Positions 28,361 to 37,039 of a stretch of 64,000 nucleotides of DNA are shown here, in pieces (positions within the stretch are counted from its first letter, which is position 1; the number at the start of each line of letters is the position of its first letter). Where the stretch lies: NCBI RefSeq assembly GCF_018918125.1, contig NZ_JAHLQA010000019.1, positions 37,038 to 101,037 of the forward strand, written 5' to 3'. The translations under genes were made by a program, and so were the position numbers. This DNA is from Blautia sp. MSJ-19 (GTDB lineage: Bacteria > Bacillota > Clostridia > Lachnospirales > Lachnospiraceae). The notes beneath the pieces are model-generated. The model did not search any database. It saw nothing but the letters and a program-made list of their open reading frames with translations, and was not told where the DNA came from.

Positions 28361-28427
28361 AACAGACATCCTTTCATAACAATTTTGAGATGCGAAAAAA
28401 ATATTTGTAGAAAAAGAAGGTTTTCTT

Positions 28428-28456
28428 TTGACTTTTCCTGCATTTATGCATATAAT
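28428..28456 (+). promoter_or_regulatory. Plus-strand promoter of an unassigned transcript
   Basis: TTGACT (28428-28433), 17-bp spacer, TATAAT (28451-28456). It fires away from spoVAC towards tcdA, about 200 bp before that gene, which has a second, nearer promoter. Confidence 0.6.
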
Positions 28457-28462
28457 GAGAAG

Positions 28463-28560
28463 GCTTATGGTCATCAGAACCTTCGGGCGGGAAAAGTTCC
28501 TGAGGGGTCGTGATGGGTAGTATATGGAAATGCGGGAAAAAAATACGCAAATTCTAAAAA
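28463..28560 (+). ncRNA. Candidate structured leader or small RNA upstream of tcdA
   Basis: Downstream of the promoter above, CATCA at 28472 pairs with TGATG at 28511. Inside it ACCTTCGGG pairs with CCTGAGGGGT (G-U pairs and a bulged A) around a purine-rich loop. No start codon with an RBS and no clear terminator. It could be a 5' leader of tcdA or a separate RNA. It does not match riboswitch cores I know. Confidence 0.35.
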
Positions 28561-28573
28561 AAGTATGAAAAAC

Positions 28574-28602
28574 TGTACATTCTTATATCCGGATAGTATA
28601 AT
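28574..28602 (+). promoter_or_regulatory. Proximal promoter of tcdA
   Basis: TGTACA (28574-28579), 17-bp spacer, TATAAT (28597-28602), 55 bp before the start codon. Confidence 0.6.
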
Positions 28603-28657
28603 AAAACGGAGTGGGAGCAGAGAGTCTTAGAATAAGAAGGCATGAGGAGGTTTGCGT

Positions 28658-29395
28658 ATGTATGACGCATTTTCCCGAATGGAATGTCTGCTTGGAAGCA
28701 GGAATATGAGGCGGATCAGCAGTATGAAGATTGCAGTATTCGGCGTTGGCGGTATCGGTTCGTATGTAGTGGAAGCTCTGGCACGATGTGGTGTGGGAAG
28801 TCTTACACTGGTCGATCATGGAGAGATTGCACTGACGGATATCAACAGGCAGTTATATGCATTGCAATCAGCAGTTGGCCGCAAAAAAGTACAGATGGCA
28901 AAAGAACATATCCGGGATATTGATGAAAATATTCTCGTACACACTTACGAGACATATTATAACAGAGAGACAGCTGGTATGTTTGATCTCAGTGCATTTG
29001 ATTATATTGTGGATGCGATGGATACAGCTGCATCCAAGGTCCTTCTGATCGAACAGGCGGGACTCAGTAAAGTGCCGGTCATTTCCTGCCTTTCTACAGA
29101 AAACAAACTGAATCCCGCAAGACTGGAGATTGCAGATATTGCCAGAGTCAGCGGCGATCTGCTTGCAAAGACTATCCGTGCAGAACTGAGAAAGAAAAAC
29201 ATCCGTAAAGTAAAAGTTCTGTATTCGCGTGAAAAACTGCGCAAAACACGCGGAGTACGTCAGCATGAAGACATCGGAGACGGGATGACAGATGGCAGCA
29301 TTTCTTTTGTGCAGGGAACTGCGGGGATGCTGGTTGCCGGTGAGGTGATCAGAGATCTGCTGACAGAAAAAGCAAAAAATGATAAGCGTAAATGA
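28658..29395 (+). CDS. tcdA: tRNA threonylcarbamoyladenosine dehydratase
   Basis: 245-residue E1-like enzyme (CsdL/YgdL family) that cyclises t6A37 in tRNA to ct6A using ATP. The nucleotide-binding motif FGVGGIGSYVVEALARCG is near residue 30, followed by LVDHGEIALTDINRQL (catalytic Asp and Arg finger region). YIVDAMDTAASK is the family's YVVDAIDxxxxK site. The ATG at 28658 has GAGGAGG 7 bp upstream and is preferred over a TTG 6 bp earlier. First gene of a run ending with the Crh-like gene. Confidence 0.92.
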   Translation: MYDAFSRMECLLGSRNMRRISSMKIAVFGVGGIGSYVVEALARCGVGSLTLVDHGEIALTDINRQLYALQSAVGRKKVQMAKEHIRDIDENILVHTYETYYNRETAGMFDLSAFDYIVDAMDTAASKVLLIEQAGLSKVPVISCLSTENKLNPARLEIADIARVSGDLLAKTIRAELRKKNIRKVKVLYSREKLRKTRGVRQHEDIGDGMTDGSISFVQGTAGMLVAGEVIRDLLTEKAKNDKRK

Positions 29396-29428
29396 TGTAT
29401 TTTTTATGAAAGATAGAGGAAAAGATCT

Positions 29429-30349
29429 GTGAATGAAGAAATAAAACAGAAGCTTTGTCATGAGCTGGGGACGGAACAGGTGTTGTTTGAGGAACCAATG
29501 AAACGTCATACAACATTTCGAATCGGTGGCCCGGCTGAGGTTTTTGTGATGCCCAGGAGTGTGGAAGATGTTGCAAAAACACTTATGATCTGCAAAGAGG
29601 AAAATATACCGTATTTCATTCTCGGTAATGGAAGTAATCTTCTTGTGAGTGACAGAGGATACCGTGGTGTGATTCTGCAGATGGATCGTAATATAGGAAC
29701 GGTGGCGGTAGACGGAACAGAGATTCGTGCATCTGCAGGTGCATTGCTGTCTACGATCGCTGTAGCGGCAAGGCGTGCATCTCTGACCGGATTTGAATTT
29801 GCAGGCGGTATTCCGGGAACACTTGGTGGAGCAGTCGTCATGAATGCAGGCGCATATGGTGGCGAAATGAAAGATGTTCTGAAGGAAGTCACTGTGATGG
29901 ATCAGGATGGGAAAATCCGGGTTATACCTGCAGAAAAGCTGGAAATGGGCTATCGTACCAGTATAGTCAAATCAGCAGGTTATATTGTGTTGGAGGCTGT
30001 GATCTCTCTGAAAGAAGGAGACATCGAAGAAATCAAGGCTCTCACGCGTAAACTCAGTGAGCAGCGTTCAGAAAAACAGCCGCTTGAATATCCAAGTGCG
30101 GGAAGTACGTTCAAACGTCCGGAAGGATACTTTGCCGGCAAACTTATTATGGACAGCGGGCTGCGGGGCTATCGCGTGGGCGGCGCACAGGTGTCCGAGA
30201 AGCATTGTGGATTTGTGATCAATGCGGGAGACGCGACTGCGGAAGATGTCTGCAATCTGATGAAACATGTGCGTGAGACGGTATATGCGAAGTTTGGCGT
30301 GACACTGGAACCTGAAGTGAAATTTCTGGGAGAATTTGACGGGAGATAA
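29429..30349 (+). CDS. murB: UDP-N-acetylenolpyruvoylglucosamine reductase
   Basis: 306-residue FAD enzyme that makes UDP-MurNAc for peptidoglycan. FAD-binding landmarks: MKRHTTFRIGGPAEV, LGNGSNLLVSD and GGIPGTLGGAVVMNAGAYG. The catalytic region near the end is GSTFKRP, with Ser donating a proton, and the short loop is typical of type II MurB. The start is GTG at 29429 with AGAGGA upstream; the nearby ATG is out of frame. rapZ starts 3 bp after the stop, so they are cotranscribed. Confidence 0.97.
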   Translation: MNEEIKQKLCHELGTEQVLFEEPMKRHTTFRIGGPAEVFVMPRSVEDVAKTLMICKEENIPYFILGNGSNLLVSDRGYRGVILQMDRNIGTVAVDGTEIRASAGALLSTIAVAARRASLTGFEFAGGIPGTLGGAVVMNAGAYGGEMKDVLKEVTVMDQDGKIRVIPAEKLEMGYRTSIVKSAGYIVLEAVISLKEGDIEEIKALTRKLSEQRSEKQPLEYPSAGSTFKRPEGYFAGKLIMDSGLRGYRVGGAQVSEKHCGFVINAGDATAEDVCNLMKHVRETVYAKFGVTLEPEVKFLGEFDGR

Positions 30350-30352
30350 GAT

Positions 30353-31231
30353 ATGCGGCTTGTGATCGTAACCGGATTATCCGGTGCAGGAAAATCGACT
30401 GCATTAAAGATGCTGGAGGATGCAAGATATTTTTGCGTAGATAACCTTCCGATCCCGCTGGTCGGGAAGTTTGTTTCTCTGATGGCGGGAGCACAGGAGG
30501 AAGAAGTTCAGAATGCGGCAATCGGTATTGATGCACGAAGCGGAAGAGCACTGGAAGAACTGGAAGTAGTCCTTGAGAGACTGAAACAGGAAGGTCATCG
30601 CTTTGAGATCCTGTTTCTGGATGCGGAAGACAAAGTACTTGTAAAGCGCTATAAGGAATCGCGAAGAAGCCATCCGCTTGCAATGAATGGCAGGGTGGAT
30701 GACGGGATTCGTCTGGAACGTCAGAAGATGATGTTTCTGAAAAATCGTGCAGATTATATTATTGATACGACACATCTTCTTACCAGAGAACTGAAGAAAG
30801 AGCTGAATAATATTTTTGTAGATAATGGGAAGTTCAGCAATATGGTCATTTCGGTTCTGTCTTTTGGATTCAAATACGGAATTCCGGAAGATGCGGACCT
30901 GGTATTTGATGTGCGCTTTTTGCCAAATCCATATTATATAGATGAACTTCGGCCACAGACAGGACTGGACGAGGGAGTTTACAACTATGTGATGGACAAT
31001 GAGACTGCGAGGCAGTTTGCTGCGAAACTGGGAGATATGGTGAAGTTCCTGATTCCCAATTATGCAAAAGAGGGCAAGACCAGCCTGGTCATTGCGATTG
31101 GATGCACAGGCGGCAAACATCGGTCGGTGACACTTGCGAGGGTATTGTATGACTGCCTTACAGAAGAGAGAGAGTATGGAATCCGACTGGAACACAGGGA
31201 CATTGGAAAGGATGCTTTACTCAAAAAATAG
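30353..31231 (+). CDS. rapZ: RapZ / YvcJ nucleotide-binding protein
   Basis: 292-residue P-loop protein. Walker A is GLSGAGKSTALKML near residue 7; the C-terminal domain carries GCTGGKHRSVTLA near 255. In E. coli RapZ guides RNase E to the GlmZ RNA; in Bacillus YvcJ is a GTP/ATP-binding protein linked to competence. Which role applies is unknown. The start follows GGGAG. In B. subtilis the order is yvcJ-yvcK-whiA-crh; here yvcK (glmR) is absent and whiA starts 25 bp later. Confidence 0.95.
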   Translation: MRLVIVTGLSGAGKSTALKMLEDARYFCVDNLPIPLVGKFVSLMAGAQEEEVQNAAIGIDARSGRALEELEVVLERLKQEGHRFEILFLDAEDKVLVKRYKESRRSHPLAMNGRVDDGIRLERQKMMFLKNRADYIIDTTHLLTRELKKELNNIFVDNGKFSNMVISVLSFGFKYGIPEDADLVFDVRFLPNPYYIDELRPQTGLDEGVYNYVMDNETARQFAAKLGDMVKFLIPNYAKEGKTSLVIAIGCTGGKHRSVTLARVLYDCLTEEREYGIRLEHRDIGKDALLKK

Positions 31232-31256
31232 ACCGACAGAACAGGAGAAGGTGGAA

Positions 31257-32204
31257 ATGTCTTTTTCAGGGATGGTGAAAGAAGAACTTTCCAGACAGAT
31301 CAGCATGGCGAGACACTGCCGTATCGCTGAAATCGCCGCGCTTCTGAGTGCATGCGGAAAAGTAAATGCAGAGGGAGCCCTTCGCTTTCAGACAGAAAAT
31401 GATGCTGTGGTGAGAAAGTACTTTACTTTATTACAAAAAACATTTAATATAGATACAGAAATAGCCATTCGCGAGAGTCGCCAGATGAAGAAGGGAAATG
31501 TGTATTCTGTTGAGATCACAGATTCCACACAGGCACTGACGGTTCTTCAGGGAACGAAACTTTCGCTGAATGAGGCTGACGGAGATACCTTATATTTGGA
31601 TAATGAACTGATCACACAGCAAAATTGCTGTAAGCGGGCATTTATCCGTGGCGCTTTTCTGGCATCCGGATCGATCAGTGATCCCGAAAAGGGATATCAT
31701 TTTGAAATCGTATGTCAGGACGAAAGAAGAGCGAAATATCTGCAGAGGATCATACGGAGCTTCGATATCGATGCCAAAATCGTACTGCGCAAGAAATCAT
31801 ATGTGGTCTATGTGAAAGAAGGCGCACAGATCGTGGATATGCTGGCAATCATGGAAGCAAATGTGGCACTGATGAATCTGGAGAACATCAGGATTCTCAA
31901 AGAAATGCGCAATTCCGTTAACCGGAAAGTAAACTGTGAAACAGCCAATATCAATAAGACGGTAAATGCAGCAGTGAAACAGATTGAAGATATCAGACTG
32001 ATTGAGGAAAAAACAGGACTCCACAATCTGAGTGAGGGGTTATCTGAGATCGCTGAACTGAGACTGCAGTATCCGGAGGCTACACTAAAAGAATTAGGAA
32101 TGATGTTAAATCCGCAGGTGGGAAAATCAGGAGTCAATCACCGCTTAAGAAAATTAAGCGAGATGGCCGATGAACTGCGGACAAACGAGGAGGAGCTATT
32201 ATGA
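31257..32204 (+). CDS. whiA: DNA-binding protein WhiA
   Basis: 315 residues: N-terminal LAGLIDADG homing-endonuclease-like fold lacking nuclease residues (FIRGAFLASGSISDPEKGYH near residue 125) and a C-terminal helix-turn-helix (LRLQYPEATLKELGMMLNPQ near 270). WhiA is linked to cell division and chromosome segregation in Firmicutes and to sporulation in Streptomyces. The frame extends 123 bp upstream into rapZ, but ATG 31257 begins with the family's MSFSGMVKEEL and has GGAG upstream. Its stop overlaps the next start (ATGA). Confidence 0.96.
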   Translation: MSFSGMVKEELSRQISMARHCRIAEIAALLSACGKVNAEGALRFQTENDAVVRKYFTLLQKTFNIDTEIAIRESRQMKKGNVYSVEITDSTQALTVLQGTKLSLNEADGDTLYLDNELITQQNCCKRAFIRGAFLASGSISDPEKGYHFEIVCQDERRAKYLQRIIRSFDIDAKIVLRKKSYVVYVKEGAQIVDMLAIMEANVALMNLENIRILKEMRNSVNRKVNCETANINKTVNAAVKQIEDIRLIEEKTGLHNLSEGLSEIAELRLQYPEATLKELGMMLNPQVGKSGVNHRLRKLSEMADELRTNEEELL

Positions 32205-32455
32205 TTAAAAAACCTATCACCATTCATTTGTCTACTGGTCTTGAGGCACGCCCTGTCGCACAGCTTGTACAGGTGGCAAGCCAGTTCAACAGTGAAATCT
32301 ATGTTGAGATCGGAAGAAAGAAAGTCAATGCAAAGAGCATCATGGGAATGATGACCCTGGGACTTGACGCAGGTGAAGAAATCACACTTTCCGCAAACGG
32401 AGAAGATGAAGAAGCTGCAATGAAGAGCATCGAAAATTATTTAAGTAATCAGTAA
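32201..32455 (+). CDS. crh: HPr-like protein, Crh type (Glu at position 15)
   Basis: 84-residue HPr-fold protein. The normal HPr site is GLHARP with the phosphorylated His15; here it is GLEARP, so residue 15 is Glu and PEP-dependent phosphotransfer is not possible. Ser46, the HPr-kinase target, is kept (NAKSIMG), as are the following hydrophobic residues that contact CcpA. This matches B. subtilis Crh, which has Gln15 and works only in carbon catabolite regulation, and the whiA-crh gene order also matches. I therefore call it Crh-like; a real PTS HPr must be encoded elsewhere. The start overlaps the whiA stop (ATGA) and AGGAGG precedes it. Confidence 0.85.
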   Translation: MIKKPITIHLSTGLEARPVAQLVQVASQFNSEIYVEIGRKKVNAKSIMGMMTLGLDAGEEITLSANGEDEEAAMKSIENYLSNQ

Positions 32456-32476
32456 TTAAGCAATCAGTATATTTTG

Positions 32477-32519
32477 AAGCATTGCCAGGGAGAAGACCGA
32501 TTCCGGGGCAATGCTTTTC
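32477..32519 (+). terminator. Terminator of the tcdA/murB-crh operon
   Basis: AAGCATTGCC (32477-32486) pairs with GGCAATGCTT (32507-32516), followed by Ts. Confidence 0.8.
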
Positions 32520-32549
32520 ACAAAGGTAACCAAAGCGAGGGAGATACCA

Positions 32550-33617
32550 ATGTCAAAATTTTTGAAATTTATTGTACATTTTGTTGTGATATGTACGATC
32601 GCATGTATCCTTGGGCTGGCACTGCCGCCGTTTTTTGGAGTCAGAACTGTGATTATGGATACGACGGATAAGGCAACAAATCTGCCATATGGTTCTGTGA
32701 CTTATGCGATTCCTGTAAAAACAGAAGAAGTTACGGCAGGGACACCGATTCTGGTAGAGGAAGATTCTAAGACTTATAAATACAGCCTTATGAGTGTGAA
32801 CAGAGAAAATAATACAGGTACTGTGGTTGACACAAGCACATCTGCACAGCAGAATATTACGGTTTCTGTAAAGAACTGGGTACCAAAGGTTGTTATAACG
32901 CTTCCACTTGTGGGATATCTGCTGATCGCAACGCAGAGCATTGAGGGGCTGATCATTCTTGGTCTTGTGCTTCTCTTCCTTATTATATTATACGTGATCG
33001 CAGAACTCTGGAAAAAAGAGCCGGAGGATGATTATGAATATGAGGATGGCCGTGGCGACCGTCGCAGGGTAAAAACATCCAAGGAACTTAAAGCAGAAGA
33101 AAAAGCCCGCGAGAAACGTATGAAACAGGAAGACAAAGAACTTCTTCGCGGAGCAAAAGAAAAAAAGAAGAATAAAAAAGAAGAAAAAAGAAAGAAAATC
33201 CGTACTGGTGGATTTGTAGATGAAATCTATGAGGATGATCTTGAGGAAGAAGTGCCGGTAAAGAAACGCCCGGTCAAAAATGTGCAGACAGCAACAAGCG
33301 AGGCACATGAGCTGCTCAAAAAAGAAATTGCAGCAGCAACGGCAGATGATGAACCGGAAATGAATCAGGAATATCAGGAACCGGCGGAGAGTACATACGT
33401 GTACGAAGAAGAGCCGGAGGAAGATGAGATCGAAGAAGAAAAGGCTCCGGTCGAAATCAAGAAACTTGCGATTCCGAAGAGAACTGCTTCTCAGCTTGCC
33501 AATAAAGCGAGAAAGGCCGGAGATGCACCGGATGTTGTGAGAGATTCCATCACAAAGGTTACACTGTTTGATTATTCGGATATCATCGGCGGCGATGAAG
33601 AGGCTGAAGAAGAATAA
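32550..33617 (+). CDS. Membrane protein with signal-peptidase-like ectodomain, catalytic residues not seen
   Basis: 355 residues, not firmly recognised. A membrane helix at about 5-28, an extracytoplasmic domain to about 120, a second hydrophobic stretch (about 121-155), then a very charged cytoplasmic tail with Lys/Arg- and Glu-rich runs (KEKKKNKKEEKRKK, EEPEEDEIEEEK). The pattern PYGSVTYAIPVK...VTAGTPILVEE and, before the second helix, VPKVVITLPLVGYLL recalls SipW-type signal peptidases (GSLVYV...GKVVFSIPYLGYLL). The catalytic Ser-containing SMEP motif is absent, so it may be a degenerate relative. This likeness is from memory and only moderate. ATG 32550 with GAGGGAG is preferred over an upstream ATG. 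Terminator follows. Confidence 0.6.
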   Translation: MSKFLKFIVHFVVICTIACILGLALPPFFGVRTVIMDTTDKATNLPYGSVTYAIPVKTEEVTAGTPILVEEDSKTYKYSLMSVNRENNTGTVVDTSTSAQQNITVSVKNWVPKVVITLPLVGYLLIATQSIEGLIILGLVLLFLIILYVIAELWKKEPEDDYEYEDGRGDRRRVKTSKELKAEEKAREKRMKQEDKELLRGAKEKKKNKKEEKRKKIRTGGFVDEIYEDDLEEEVPVKKRPVKNVQTATSEAHELLKKEIAAATADDEPEMNQEYQEPAESTYVYEEEPEEDEIEEEKAPVEIKKLAIPKRTASQLANKARKAGDAPDVVRDSITKVTLFDYSDIIGGDEEAEEE

Positions 33618-33661
33618 CAAAAGATATCCTATTATAATAAGAAGAAAACGGATAAAATAAG

Positions 33662-33700
33662 ATGCAGTGAAGGGAGAAAGACCTTTCACTGCATTTTGCA
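33662..33700 (+). terminator. Terminator after the 355-residue membrane protein gene
   Basis: ATGCAGTGAAGGG pairs with CCTTTCACTGCAT around AGAAAGA, followed by TTTTG. Confidence 0.8.
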
Positions 33701-33766
33701 CTATAATAAGAAGAAAAAAGGCAGAATTATTGTGAATAAATAAATGTAAAAAAATGAAAAAAACAC

Positions 33767-33795
33767 TTGCATAATTTAGAATCATCGTATATACT
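33767..33795 (+). promoter_or_regulatory. Promoter of the S10-spc ribosomal operon
   Basis: TTGCAT (33767-33772), 17-bp spacer, TATACT (33790-33795). The sequence CTTGCATAATTT recurs in the rpmJ promoter at 47172. Confidence 0.7.
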
Positions 33796-33802
33796 AATAT
33801 CT

Positions 33803-34026
33803 GCTGTGACATGATAGCAATGAAGCGCGAGGTTGCCGCCAGGAGATGACGGGTTTTCCGTGGAGCGAATGTCAAGTTAGGAAACTGACGACAAGTCACT
33901 GTACAAGTTCAGAAACCATCAACGGGATGGACGTGTGTAAAGAAGTCGAAAGACACACACGGAGATGTGTACAGTCGCCGCTTGTCGTACTGCATAATTG
34001 AGTACGAATAGGAGGAGACTTTTTTT
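33803..34026 (+). promoter_or_regulatory. Structured leader of the S10 operon
   Basis: About 220 nt between promoter and rpsJ. Outer arms ACGACAAG (33888-33895) and CTTGTCGT (33981-33988) enclose ACTGTACA (33898-33905) / TGTACAGT (33968-33975), which enclose two hairpins: CCATC-AACG-GGATGG (33916-33930) and GTGTGT/ACACAC (33933-33960). That is a three-way junction. A further hairpin (GTCAAGTT/AACTGAC) precedes it. Ribosomal protein autoregulation is likely but the ligand is unknown. Confidence 0.6.
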
Positions 34027-34344
34027 ATGGCAAATCAGGTAATGAGAATCACTTTAAAGGCTTATGATCATCAGTTAGTAGATGCATCTGCAGCAAAAAT
34101 CATCGAGACTGTTAAAAAGAACGGAGCAACAGTTAGCGGACCGGTTCCGCTTCCGACAAAGAAGGAAGTTGTTACAATCTTAAGAGCTGTTCACAAATAC
34201 AAAGATTCCAGAGAACAGTTCGAGCAGAGAACTCATAAGAGACTCATCGATATCATGACACCAACTCAGAAAACAGTTGATGCACTTTCCAGACTGGAAA
34301 TGCCGGCTGGTGTTAACATCGATATCAAGATGAAAACAAAATAA
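34027..34344 (+). CDS. rpsJ: 30S ribosomal protein S10
   Basis: 105 residues, standard length; binds the 3' major domain of 16S rRNA and, as NusE, joins the antitermination complex. Family motifs [13 protein letters not shown] at the start and [17 protein letters not shown] in the middle are complete. The RBS is AGGAGGAG with ATG at 34027. First gene of the long ribosomal operon; the leader upstream probably controls it. An 87-bp gap with a GCCCTTCGGGC hairpin separates it from rplC. Confidence 0.99.
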   Translation: MANQVMRITLKAYDHQLVDASAAKIIETVKKNGATVSGPVPLPTKKEVVTILRAVHKYKDSREQFEQRTHKRLIDIMTPTQKTVDALSRLEMPAGVNIDIKMKTK

Positions 34345-34431
34345 TTTAAACTCGTTTTAAATGCCCTTCGGGCGTTTCAAAAAACTATATGATTGCCTTT
34401 ATGGTAATCCGCTATAAGGAGGAAGAAAGAA

Positions 34432-35064
34432 ATGAAGAAAGCTATTTTAGCTACTAAAGTCGGAATGACTCAGATCTTCAATGAAGATGGCCAGTTAATT
34501 CCGGTAACCGTTTTACAGGCTGGTCCATGCGTTGTAACTCAGGTTAAGACAGAGGAAAACGACGGATACGCTGCAGTTCAGGTGGGCTATGGCGAGATCA
34601 GAGAAAAACTGGTTAACAAACCGGAAAAAGGTCACTTTGACAAAGCTGGTGTTGCAGTAAAGAGATTTGTAAAAGAATTCAGATTTGAAAATGCTGCAGA
34701 ATACACAGTAGGACAGGAAATTAAAGCTGATATCTTTGCAGACGGCGATCACATCGATGCAACTGCTGTTTCCAAAGGTAAAGGTTTCCAGGGTGCTATC
34801 AAGAGACATGGACAGTCCAGAGGACCTATGGCTCACGGCTCCAAATATCATCGTCATGCTGGTTCCAATGGTGCTTGCTCCGATCCGAGTAAAGTATTCA
34901 AAGGAAAACACATGCCGGGTCACATGGGAAATGTACAGGTTACTGTTCAGAACCTTGAGATCGTTCGCGTTGACACAGAAAACAACTTACTGTTAGTGAA
35001 AGGTGCTGTTCCAGGACCTAAGAAATCTCTGGTGACCATCAAAGAGACAGTAAAGTCTTTATAA
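34432..35064 (+). CDS. rplC: 50S ribosomal protein L3
   Basis: 210 residues; early-assembly protein next to the peptidyl transferase centre. It opens with [18 protein letters not shown] and contains the conserved [17 protein letters not shown]...[20 protein letters not shown] loop that reaches into the ribosome core. The start follows AAGGAGGAAG. rplD begins 21 bp after the stop. Confidence 0.99.
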   Translation: MKKAILATKVGMTQIFNEDGQLIPVTVLQAGPCVVTQVKTEENDGYAAVQVGYGEIREKLVNKPEKGHFDKAGVAVKRFVKEFRFENAAEYTVGQEIKADIFADGDHIDATAVSKGKGFQGAIKRHGQSRGPMAHGSKYHRHAGSNGACSDPSKVFKGKHMPGHMGNVQVTVQNLEIVRVDTENNLLLVKGAVPGPKKSLVTIKETVKSL

Positions 35065-35085
35065 TGAGAAAGGAGGAGCATCAGA

Positions 35086-35706
35086 ATGGCAAACGTAACA
35101 GTTTATAATATGGAAGGCAATGAAGTTGGAACAATGGAACTGAACGATGCAGTGTTCGGTGTAGAGATCAACGAACATCTTGTTCATCTTGCTGTTGTTC
35201 GTCAGCTTGCAAATAATCGCCAGGGTACTCAGAAAGCAAAAACACGTTCTGAAGTAAGCGGCGGCGGAAGAAAACCGTGGAGACAGAAAGGAACAGGTCA
35301 TGCAAGACAGGGTTCCATCCGTGCACCACAGTGGACTGGCGGCGGTGTAGTATTCGCTCCGGTACCGAGAGATTATGAAGTAAAAATGAACAAAAAAGAA
35401 AGAAGAGCAGCTCTGAAATCCGCTCTGACTTCTAAAGTTCAGGAAAATAAACTGGTTGTTGTAGACAGCCTTGCACTTGCAGAAGCAAAGACAAAAGAAA
35501 TGCAGAAGGTTCTTACAAACCTCAAAGCAGACAAAGCTCTTGTTGTAACTGCTGGTGATGATCAGAACGTAGTTCTTTCTGCAAGAAACATTGCAGATGT
35601 ACAGACTGCAACTGTAAGCACTATCAACGTATATGATGTGATGAAACACAATACAGTAGTGGTTACAAAAGACGCAGTTGCATCCATTGAGGAGGTATAC
35701 GCATAA
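35086..35706 (+). CDS. rplD: 50S ribosomal protein L4
   Basis: 206 residues; its extended loop lines the exit tunnel. The loop motif [18 protein letters not shown] is intact near residue 62, so no macrolide-resistance change is obvious. In gamma-proteobacteria L4 represses the S10 operon; whether that holds here is unknown. RBS AAAGGAGG; the stop shares a base with the rplW start. Confidence 0.99.
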   Translation: MANVTVYNMEGNEVGTMELNDAVFGVEINEHLVHLAVVRQLANNRQGTQKAKTRSEVSGGGRKPWRQKGTGHARQGSIRAPQWTGGGVVFAPVPRDYEVKMNKKERRAALKSALTSKVQENKLVVVDSLALAEAKTKEMQKVLTNLKADKALVVTAGDDQNVVLSARNIADVQTATVSTINVYDVMKHNTVVVTKDAVASIEEVYA

Positions 35707-36005
35707 TGGCAGCTATTAAATATTATGATGTAATTCTCAAGCCTGTAATCACAGAGAAATCCATGAATGCCATGGGTGAGAAAAAATATACATTCCTGGT
35801 TCATCCGGAAGCAAACAAGTCTCAGATTAAAGAGGCTGTTGAGAAAATGTTCGAAGGAACAAAAGTTAAGAGCGTAAACACCATGAACATGGATGGAAAG
35901 AAAAAACGTCGCGGTGTTACAGTTGGTAAAACAGCTAAGACTAAAAAAGCGATCGTAGCTCTTACAGAAGAAAGCAAAGATATCGAAATCTTCGAGGGAC
36001 TTTGA
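35706..36005 (+). CDS. rplW: 50S ribosomal protein L23
   Basis: 99 residues; sits at the tunnel exit and docks SRP and trigger factor. [15 protein letters not shown] opens the protein and [11 protein letters not shown] forms the basic loop. TAATG coupling to rplD. The stop codon overlaps the first bases of an unusual hairpin repeat (36004 onward), which separates it from rplB. Confidence 0.99.
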   Translation: MAAIKYYDVILKPVITEKSMNAMGEKKYTFLVHPEANKSQIKEAVEKMFEGTKVKSVNTMNMDGKKKRRGVTVGKTAKTKKAIVALTEESKDIEIFEGL

Positions 36006-36108
36006 TCGAAAGCAACTTAATGAATGCGAGTGAAAACGAAGCATGAATTAAGTGCGAGATCGTTCCCGAACCTTAACGAGCATATAATGCGAGTTTGGTT
36101 GAGGGAAC
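36004..36108. repeat. Paired-hairpin repeat with tandem G.A mismatches, copy A (rplW-rplB)
   Basis: Two hairpins back to back. First (36004-36061): GATC-GA outer step, then ACTTAAT-GA-ATGC pairs with GCAT-GA-ATTAAGT, closing GA-GATC. Second (36062-36108): GTTCCC-GA-ACC.. AAC-GA-GCAT-ATA-ATGC-GA-GTT.. GGT.. GA-GGGAAC. Each helix is broken by GA opposite GA. The element starts inside the rplW stop codon. Related copies lie at 40855, 41494 (inverted) and 48064. Confidence 0.8.
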
Positions 36109-36178
36109 ATTCCTCTTCACGCTTTCAGAAGATATATGCTGGAAAGCATGATAACTAATATTCGAAAGGAGAAACATC

Positions 36179-37024
36179 ATGGGAATCAAAACCTATAACC
36201 CATATACACCTTCCAGAAGACATATGACTGGATCTGATTTCTCTGAGATCACAACAAATACCCCTGAGAAATCCTTAGTCGTATCTCTGAAGAAAAATGC
36301 TGGACGTAACAACCAGGGTAAAATTACTGTTAGACACCGCGGAGGCGGAAGCAGAAGAAAATACAGAATCATCGACTTCAAGAGAAGAAAAGATGGAATC
36401 CATGCTACTGTTAAGACAATCGAATACGATCCGAACAGAACAGCAAACATCGCTCTGATCTGCTACGAAGATGGTGAAAAAGCATACATCCTTGCACCGG
36501 AAGGACTGAAAGTCGGACAGAAAGTCATGAACGGTCCGGAAGCAGAAATCCGTGTAGGAAACTGCCTGCCACTGGAACTTATCCCGGTTGGTACTATGAT
36601 CCACAACATCGAGCTGCATCCTGGAAAAGGCGGACAGATGGTTCGTTCCGCTGGTAACGGCGCACAGCTGATGGCTAAAGAAGGAAAATACGCAACATTA
36701 AGATTACCGTCAGGTGAAATGAGAATGGTTCCGCTTGTATGCCGCGCTTCTATCGGAGTTGTTGGTAACGGCGATCACAACCTTATCAATGTTGGTAAAG
36801 CTGGACGTAAACGTCATATGGGAATCAGACCTACAGTTCGTGGTTCCGTAATGAACCCGAATGACCATCCGCATGGTGGTGGTGAAGGAAAGACCGGAAT
36901 CGGTCGTCCAGGTCCGTGTACACCATGGGGCAAACCTGCTCTTGGTCTGAAGACCAGAAAGAAAAACAAACAGTCCAACAAGCTCATCGTAAGAAGACGC
37001 GATGGAAAAGCTTTATCAAAATAA
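36179..37024 (+). CDS. rplB: 50S ribosomal protein L2
   Basis: 281 residues; binds 23S rRNA domain IV and bridges to the 30S subunit. Conserved [12 protein letters not shown] near the N-terminus and [20 protein letters not shown] near the C-terminus, including the functionally important His. RBS AAAGGAG. It is preceded by 173 bp holding the hairpin repeat, an unusual gap in this cluster; rpsS follows after 15 bp. Confidence 0.99.
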   Translation: MGIKTYNPYTPSRRHMTGSDFSEITTNTPEKSLVVSLKKNAGRNNQGKITVRHRGGGSRRKYRIIDFKRRKDGIHATVKTIEYDPNRTANIALICYEDGEKAYILAPEGLKVGQKVMNGPEAEIRVGNCLPLELIPVGTMIHNIELHPGKGGQMVRSAGNGAQLMAKEGKYATLRLPSGEMRMVPLVCRASIGVVGNGDHNLINVGKAGRKRHMGIRPTVRGSVMNPNDHPHGGGEGKTGIGRPGPCTPWGKPALGLKTRKKNKQSNKLIVRRRDGKALSK

Positions 37025-37039
37025 TAAGGAGGGTACAGA

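Noticed and set aside
28463..28560. ZTP riboswitch or SRP RNA
   Set aside because: GGGGTCGTG resembles part of the ZTP motif, but the second conserved domain is missing; the SRP core sequence is absent.
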